From contig NZ_RCVT01000008.1 in assembly GCF_016107325.1 (NCBI RefSeq), positions 1 through 64,000 of the forward strand: a stretch of 64,000 bases of DNA, read 5' to 3'. The position numbers were made by a program, and so were the translations under genes. The stretch is from Sphingomonas sp. MA1305. Lineage in GTDB: Bacteria > Pseudomonadota > Alphaproteobacteria > Sphingomonadales > Sphingomonadaceae. Shown here piece by piece: positions 59,630-64,000 of the stretch. Positions within the stretch are counted from its first letter, which is position 1; the number at the start of each line of letters is the position of its first letter. The notes below the pieces were generated by a model. That model was not told the origin of the DNA, did no database searches, and was given only the letters and a program-made list of their open reading frames with translations.

Positions 59630-62266
59630 ATGACGCCGGCCACCGATCATGGTCATACGGGGCCGCCCGCTTGCGTGCAGGTTCGCGGCGCGCGCCAGAA
59701 TAACCTCAAAAATATTGACGTCGATGTACCGCGCGACGCCTTCGTGGTGTTCACCGGAATATCGGGCTCGGGCAAATCATCGCTCGCGTTCGGCACCCTT
59801 TATGCCGAAGCCCAGCGGCGTTACCTGGAATCGGTTGCGCCCTATGCCCGTCGGCTGATCGACCAGGCCGGCGTGCCGGAGGTCGACGCGATCGACGGAT
59901 TGCCGCCTGCGGTCGCGCTGCAGCAGCAGCGCGGTTCGGCCAACGCGCGATCCTCGGTCGGCAGCGTGACGACGCTCTCCAGCCTGGTGCGGATGCTCTA
60001 TTCGCGCGTCGGCGAATATCCGCACCATCAACCCATGCTCTATGCGGAGGATTTCTCCCCCAACACGGTCGCGGGGGCCTGCCCGACCTGCCACGGCATC
60101 GGCCGCGTATATGACGCGACAGAAGAGACGATGGTTCCTGACGGCAGCCTCACCATTCGCGACCGGGCGATCGCCGCCTGGCCAACCGCGTGGCATGGGC
60201 AGAACCTGCGCGATATCCTCGTTTCGCTCGGCTATGACGTCGATACGCCGTGGCGCGACCTGCCGAAAAAGGATCGCGACTGGATCCTCTTCACTGAAGA
60301 GGCGCCGACGGTGCCGGTCTATGCGGGCCTGACGCCCGAACAGACCCGGACGGCGCTCAAGCGCCGCATGGAGCCAAGCTACCAGGGCACCTTCACCGGC
60401 GCGCGCCGCTATGTGCTGGAAACCTTCGCCAACACCAAAAGTGCGCTTATGAAGAAGCGCGTCTCGCAATATATCATCGGCCGCGATTGCCCGACCTGCG
60501 ACGGCAAGCGCCTGAAGCGCGAAGCCCTGTCGGTCAAATTTGCGGGCCTCGACATTGCCGAGTTCGGCGACCTGTCGGTGCTCAACCTGAAGGACTTGCT
60601 GATGCCCGTCGCGCATGGCGCGTATGGGGCGGTCTCCGCCCCCTCAAAGGGCCATGTTCTGGAAAAAGCGGCTCGCGATGCAGCGGTCGAACAACGGGTT
60701 GCGGCGGGCGGCTCTGCGCACAAGAGCGCGCCCGACGTACGCCGCACGCCCAATCTCTCCGACGAGAAGCGGATCGCCGCCCAACGCCTTGCCTGCGAAT
60801 TGATCGAGCGGCTAGAGCCGCTGATCGATCTTGGCCTTGGCTACATTTCGCTCGACCGCAGCACGCCGACGCTCTCCTCCGGAGAGCTGCAGCGCTTGCG
60901 GCTTGCCACGCAATTGTCGTCACAGCTTTTCGGCGTGGTCTATGTGCTTGACGAGCCTTCGGCAGGGTTGCACCCGGCAGATGGCGAAGCCTTGATCACT
61001 ATCCTCGAGCGTCTCAAGGCGGCGGGCAACTCCCTGTTCGTCGTCGAACATGATCTCGACGTGATCCGCCGCGCGGAATGGCTCGTCGATGTCGGGCCAG
61101 GAGCCGGGGAAAAGGGGGGTGAAGTCCTCTACAGCGGGCCGATAGAGGGGCTTGCCGACGTCGAGACTTCGATCACCCGCCGCTACCTGTTCGCAGAGCC
61201 GCTCCGCAGTGAGCGCACACCGCGCGATCCCAAGGCATGGCTACGCCTGGAAGGGATCAGGCGGAACAATCTCCATGGTCTCGACGTCGAGTTTCCCATC
61301 GGCTGCTTCACCGCTGTCACCGGCGTTTCGGGATCGGGCAAATCCAGTCTTGTCAGTCAGGCGCTGCCCGAGCTCGTTACGGAACACCTCGGCGGCTCCC
61401 CCGTGGCCGAGGAGGAGGATATCGATCCGCTGCTCGATGTTGCGCAGAACGACACTGAAGGACGCATTGTCGCAGGCATGGAGCATGTTCGCAGGCTGGT
61501 GCGGGTCGATCAGAAACCGATCGGCCGCACGCCGCGCTCGAACCTATCCACCTACAGCGGCATGTTCGACCAGGTGCGACGGATCTTCGCTGATACGCCG
61601 CTCGCCCGCCGGCGGCACTACAGCCCGGGAAGGTTCTCGTTCAACGTCGCGCAAGGCCGCTGCCCTGTGTGCGAGGGCGAGGGATACGTCATGGTGGAGC
61701 TGCTGTTCCTGCCGAGCGTTTTTGCCCCGTGCTCGACCTGTCATGGCTCTCGCTACAACCCGCAAACGCTCGAAGTCGAATGGAACGGGCGCAATATCGC
61801 CCAGGTGCTCGAACTGACGGTCGACGATGCGTGCGATTTCTTCGCTGGCGAGGCATCTGTGATGCGCTCTCTCGACGTGTTGCGGGAGATCGGTCTTGGC
61901 TATCTGCGGCTCGGTCAGCCGGCGACCGAGCTGTCTGGCGGGGAGGCGCAGCGCATCAAGCTGGCGACCGAACTGCAACGCGCTCAACGCGGCAACACGA
62001 TCTACATCCTCGACGAGCCAACTTCGGGGCTTCACCCCTCCGATGGCGACCGGCTGATGCAACACCTGCAGGGCCTCGTAGACGCCGGCAATACCGTCGT
62101 AGTCGTCGAACATGACATGCGCGCCATCACACAGGCGGACTGGATCATCGACTTGGGACCGGGGGCCGGGGAAGATGGAGGCCGTATCGTTGCCAGCGGC
62201 GTCCCTGGCGTCGTTGCGGAAGCGGAAGGCAGTCTCACCGCCCGCTATCTCAAGGCGGCGCTGTAG
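59630..62266 (+). CDS. uvrA2: UvrA2-type excinuclease ATPase
   Basis: 878 aa with two ABC ATPase modules. Walker A motifs FTGISGSGKSSLAFG (about 45) and VTGVSGSGKSSLVSQ (about 565); signature motifs LSSGELQRLRLATQL and LSGGEAQRIKLATEL; zinc-finger pairs CPTCHGIG, CPTCDGKR, CPVCEGEG and CSTCHGSR. Shorter than UvrA1 (about 950 aa), as in class II UvrA, which lacks the UvrB-binding insertion. Probably a DNA-damage or drug-tolerance paralogue. ATG at 59630 preferred with AAGGA upstream; a TTG at 59588 is possible. Confidence 0.9.
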   Translation: MTPATDHGHTGPPACVQVRGARQNNLKNIDVDVPRDAFVVFTGISGSGKSSLAFGTLYAEAQRRYLESVAPYARRLIDQAGVPEVDAIDGLPPAVALQQQRGSANARSSVGSVTTLSSLVRMLYSRVGEYPHHQPMLYAEDFSPNTVAGACPTCHGIGRVYDATEETMVPDGSLTIRDRAIAAWPTAWHGQNLRDILVSLGYDVDTPWRDLPKKDRDWILFTEEAPTVPVYAGLTPEQTRTALKRRMEPSYQGTFTGARRYVLETFANTKSALMKKRVSQYIIGRDCPTCDGKRLKREALSVKFAGLDIAEFGDLSVLNLKDLLMPVAHGAYGAVSAPSKGHVLEKAARDAAVEQRVAAGGSAHKSAPDVRRTPNLSDEKRIAAQRLACELIERLEPLIDLGLGYISLDRSTPTLSSGELQRLRLATQLSSQLFGVVYVLDEPSAGLHPADGEALITILERLKAAGNSLFVVEHDLDVIRRAEWLVDVGPGAGEKGGEVLYSGPIEGLADVETSITRRYLFAEPLRSERTPRDPKAWLRLEGIRRNNLHGLDVEFPIGCFTAVTGVSGSGKSSLVSQALPELVTEHLGGSPVAEEEDIDPLLDVAQNDTEGRIVAGMEHVRRLVRVDQKPIGRTPRSNLSTYSGMFDQVRRIFADTPLARRRHYSPGRFSFNVAQGRCPVCEGEGYVMVELLFLPSVFAPCSTCHGSRYNPQTLEVEWNGRNIAQVLELTVDDACDFFAGEASVMRSLDVLREIGLGYLRLGQPATELSGGEAQRIKLATELQRAQRGNTIYILDEPTSGLHPSDGDRLMQHLQGLVDAGNTVVVVEHDMRAITQADWIIDLGPGAGEDGGRIVASGVPGVVAEAEGSLTARYLKAAL

Positions 62267-62523
62267 GTCGTAAATCTGGCCGAACGCACGTTCGATCAGG
62301 TGCATCTCGACCAGACGTTGGAATGGGTCGAAGCTGGAAGCGGGAGCCGGCGATGTGTCACCGCGGTTGACGCGGGTTAGGGTTTGAGTGCCCGTCAGGT
62401 GCGCCGTGTTCGTGTGATACGCGGCGTGGCGGACGGCCAATCGCCGGCCATCCGCCACGCTCGCTTTGTACAGATCTTTCCCAGGGAGAGGGCCCTCACA
62501 TGGTTTCGTCGAAACGCCCCGCG

Positions 62524-63093
62524 TTAATTCCCTCCTGCGGGCGCTGCGCCGACACCTTCTGCGATTTCCTCAACGAGTTTAGCACAGAAGGCGGGCAAAT
62601 CATTGGGATCGCGGCTGGTAACAAGGCCGTTGTCGACCACGACTTCCTCATTGGTCCATGCACCGCCGGCGTTCTCGATATCGACCTTCAGCGTCGGGTA
62701 GGACGTCAAGGTGCGACCCTCAAGCACGCCCGCCTCGATCAATGTCCAGGGTGCGTGGCATATCGCCGCAACAGGTTTTTTCTGATCGAAGAAAGCCCGG
62801 ATGAAACCAATTGCCTCGACGCTGCCGCGCAGCTTGTCGGCGCCGACAGTCCCTCCGGGCACAACAAGTCCGTCGAAATCGTCGGCTTTGACCTCGGAAA
62901 ACGTCTTGTCGATAGTATAGCTGCCGCCCTCGTCAAGATCGCTATTGACTGTGCGAGCCTTGCCCGGTTCAAAACTGACCACGGTCACTTTGCCACCAGC
63001 GTCCTCGACAGCTTGCTTGGGCTTCGAGAATTCTGGTTCTTCCGTCCCGCGGGGCGCGATCAGAATGGCAATCGATTTGCCTTCCAAAGTCAT
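62524..63093 (-). CDS. PfpI/DJ-1 family protein (class I glutamine-amidotransferase-like)
   Basis: 189 aa. Fold motifs: SIAILIAPRGTEEPEFSKPK, DDFDGLVVPGGTVGADKLR and the nucleophile elbow VAAICHAPWTLIEAGVLEGR with catalytic Cys-His, followed by LTSYPTLKVDIENAGGAWTN. Members act as glyoxalase III-type deglycases or chaperones; methylglyoxal or carbonyl detoxification would fit the aldehyde-rich surroundings. Same direction as, and downstream of, the formaldehyde dehydrogenase gene. Confidence 0.9.
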   Translation of the reverse strand: MTLEGKSIAILIAPRGTEEPEFSKPKQAVEDAGGKVTVVSFEPGKARTVNSDLDEGGSYTIDKTFSEVKADDFDGLVVPGGTVGADKLRGSVEAIGFIRAFFDQKKPVAAICHAPWTLIEAGVLEGRTLTSYPTLKVDIENAGGAWTNEEVVVDNGLVTSRDPNDLPAFCAKLVEEIAEGVGAAPAGGN

Positions 63094-63124
63094 AATTTAT
63101 TTCCTATTCCGTCGAAGACTAAGG

Positions 63125-64000
63125 TCAGGTGCCCGGCTTTAGCACGACCTTCGTCCAGCCAGCATCGCGCTCGTCGAAATGCTTGTAGGCGTCTGGTGCC
63201 TGATCAAGCGGCAGTCGGTGCGAGATGATTTGGGCAGGATTGGCCCGGCCTTGCTCGATCAGCTTCATCAGTCGCCGGTTGTAGTGCTTTACATTGCACT
63301 GGCCGGTGCCGATCTTCTGGCCCTTGAACCAGAAGTTGCCGAAGTCGAACGCCATCTTGCCTTCCTTCTGGAGATCGTCGGGCGCGTTCGGGTCTTCCGG
63401 AATGAACACGCCGACGACGCCGATTCCGCCGGTGGCCTTCGTGCTTTTGACGAGGCAGTTCATCGTGTAATTGCTGCGCTCCTTGCCGTGGCGATCGCAA
63501 CACTGATACCCGACCGCCTCGACCCCCCGGTCGGTCCCGAGGCCGCCGGTCACGTCAAGAATCTGCTGGGCGGGATCGCCCTTGCGCATGTCGATCGGAA
63601 TAGCGCCCATCGCCTCGGCCAGTTTCAGGCGGTCATCGTGAGAATCGACCACGAAGATCTGAGAGGCACCGCGGATTTCGGCTGAGTGCGCGGCCATCAA
63701 GCCGACCGGACCAGCGCCGTAGATCGCGATGCTTTCGCCAGGCAGGAAACCCGACAGTTCCACGCCATGCCAACCGGTGGGGAAGATGTCGGAGAGCATG
63801 ACATAGTCATCCTCCTTCTCCTCAGCGTCCTCAGGCAGCTTCAAACAATTGAAGTCCGCATAAGGAACGCGCATCAACTCGGCCTGACCACCTTGCCACG
63901 GACCCATCTCGGCAAAGCCATATGCTGCGCCGGCGGTTCCAGGGTTGGTCGTGAGGCAGAAACCCGTCAAACCGCGTTCGCAATTTTCGCAGAAACCGCA
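63125..64000 (-). CDS. fdhA: Glutathione-independent formaldehyde dehydrogenase, partial at window edge
   Basis: 292 codons visible; the 5' part lies beyond base 64000. Structural-zinc cysteines CGFCENCERGLTGFC at the edge, the long insertion QGGQAELMRVPYADFNCLKL that covers the coenzyme, Rossmann motif IAIYGAGPVGLMAAHSAEIR, GVEAVGYQCCDRHGKERSNY, and C-terminus DERDAGWTKVVLKPGT. Oxidises formaldehyde to formate with tightly bound NAD. Only 31 bases separate it from the PfpI gene downstream, so they form an operon. Confidence 0.93.
   Translation of the reverse strand, partial: CGFCENCERGLTGFCLTTNPGTAGAAYGFAEMGPWQGGQAELMRVPYADFNCLKLPEDAEEKEDDYVMLSDIFPTGWHGVELSGFLPGESIAIYGAGPVGLMAAHSAEIRGASQIFVVDSHDDRLKLAEAMGAIPIDMRKGDPAQQILDVTGGLGTDRGVEAVGYQCCDRHGKERSNYTMNCLVKSTKATGGIGVVGVFIPEDPNAPDDLQKEGKMAFDFGNFWFKGQKIGTGQCNVKHYNRRLMKLIEQGRANPAQIISHRLPLDQAPDAYKHFDERDAGWTKVVLKPGT

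Noticed and set aside
1..64000. CRISPR arrays, tRNA or rRNA genes, replication or conjugation genes
   Set aside because: No regularly spaced repeats, cloverleaf or rRNA segments, and no rep, par, tra or vir-like proteins were recognised on either strand.

Overview
The window is GC-rich DNA of an alphaproteobacterium, most likely a Sphingomonas-type organism. I infer this from base composition, overall gene style and the set of oxidative, aldehyde and NO stress genes. No rRNA, tRNA, replication, partition or conjugation genes were found, so I cannot say whether it is chromosome or plasmid. Remnants of IS3, IS21, IS66, Tn3 and DUF772-type elements make it an accessory, stress-resistance region that has been rearranged many times.

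Layout. 264-5068: a LysR regulator and a TDT-family exporter, divergent from a cyanide-insensitive bd oxidase (cioA, cioB and a DUF2474 peptide). 5272-8723: a compact operon with a secreted metallo-beta-lactamase-fold hydrolase, a four-cysteine bufferin-like precursor peptide, its MNIO enzyme (DUF692), its partner (DUF2063) and a DoxX protein. 8861-12249: malate dehydrogenase and a large HPII-type catalase. 12286-17504: a serine recombinase, a VapBC pair and a single-chain type IIL (MmeI-like) restriction-modification enzyme. 17660-19573: truncated genes and IS21/IS66 debris, including a perfect 38-bp palindrome. 19579-24490: DUF488, MarR, uracil-DNA glycosylase-like, tandem ABM-domain genes and an IS3 element. 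24610-28797: CDF transporter, lipoprotein, NsrR, truncated globin, DUF1971 protein and flavohemoglobin. 28878-34645: a second LysR/TDT module with sulfite oxidase and MgtC-like genes; its TDT gene is broken by a transposase-less Tn3-type element carrying a HEPN protein and an unknown partner. 34781-39795: IS21/Tn3 fragments, GAF-GGDEF-EAL, zinc alcohol dehydrogenase and a chimeric transposase fragment. 39806-47224: UBP zinc finger with a cNMP-thioredoxin-reductase-like protein, a decayed flavin oxidoreductase, a lipoprotein, a PAS chemoreceptor-like protein, and a decayed Abi gene preceded by a candidate structured RNA. 47428-48748: a second IS3 element. 48871-64000: a five-gene molybdenum aldehyde oxidoreductase operon, then aldo-keto reductase, TMEM175, TetR with a quinone oxidoreductase, class III alcohol dehydrogenase, UvrA2, a PfpI/DJ-1 protein and a partial glutathione-independent formaldehyde dehydrogenase.

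How the genes may work together. An 11-bp core (CCAACCGTTTG) with a second half-site at fixed spacing lies in both LysR divergent promoters and, inverted, upstream of the bufferin operon. This suggests that one LysR-type regulon joins the TDT exporters, bd oxidase, sulfite oxidase and RiPP operon; a sulfite, thiol or copper signal is inferred, not shown. The right third is devoted to aldehyde oxidation and disposal of H2O2. Four separate phage-defence or toxin-like modules (VapBC, MmeI-like enzyme, HEPN pair in a Tn3 miniature element, Abi with RNA) are scattered among the mobile remnants.
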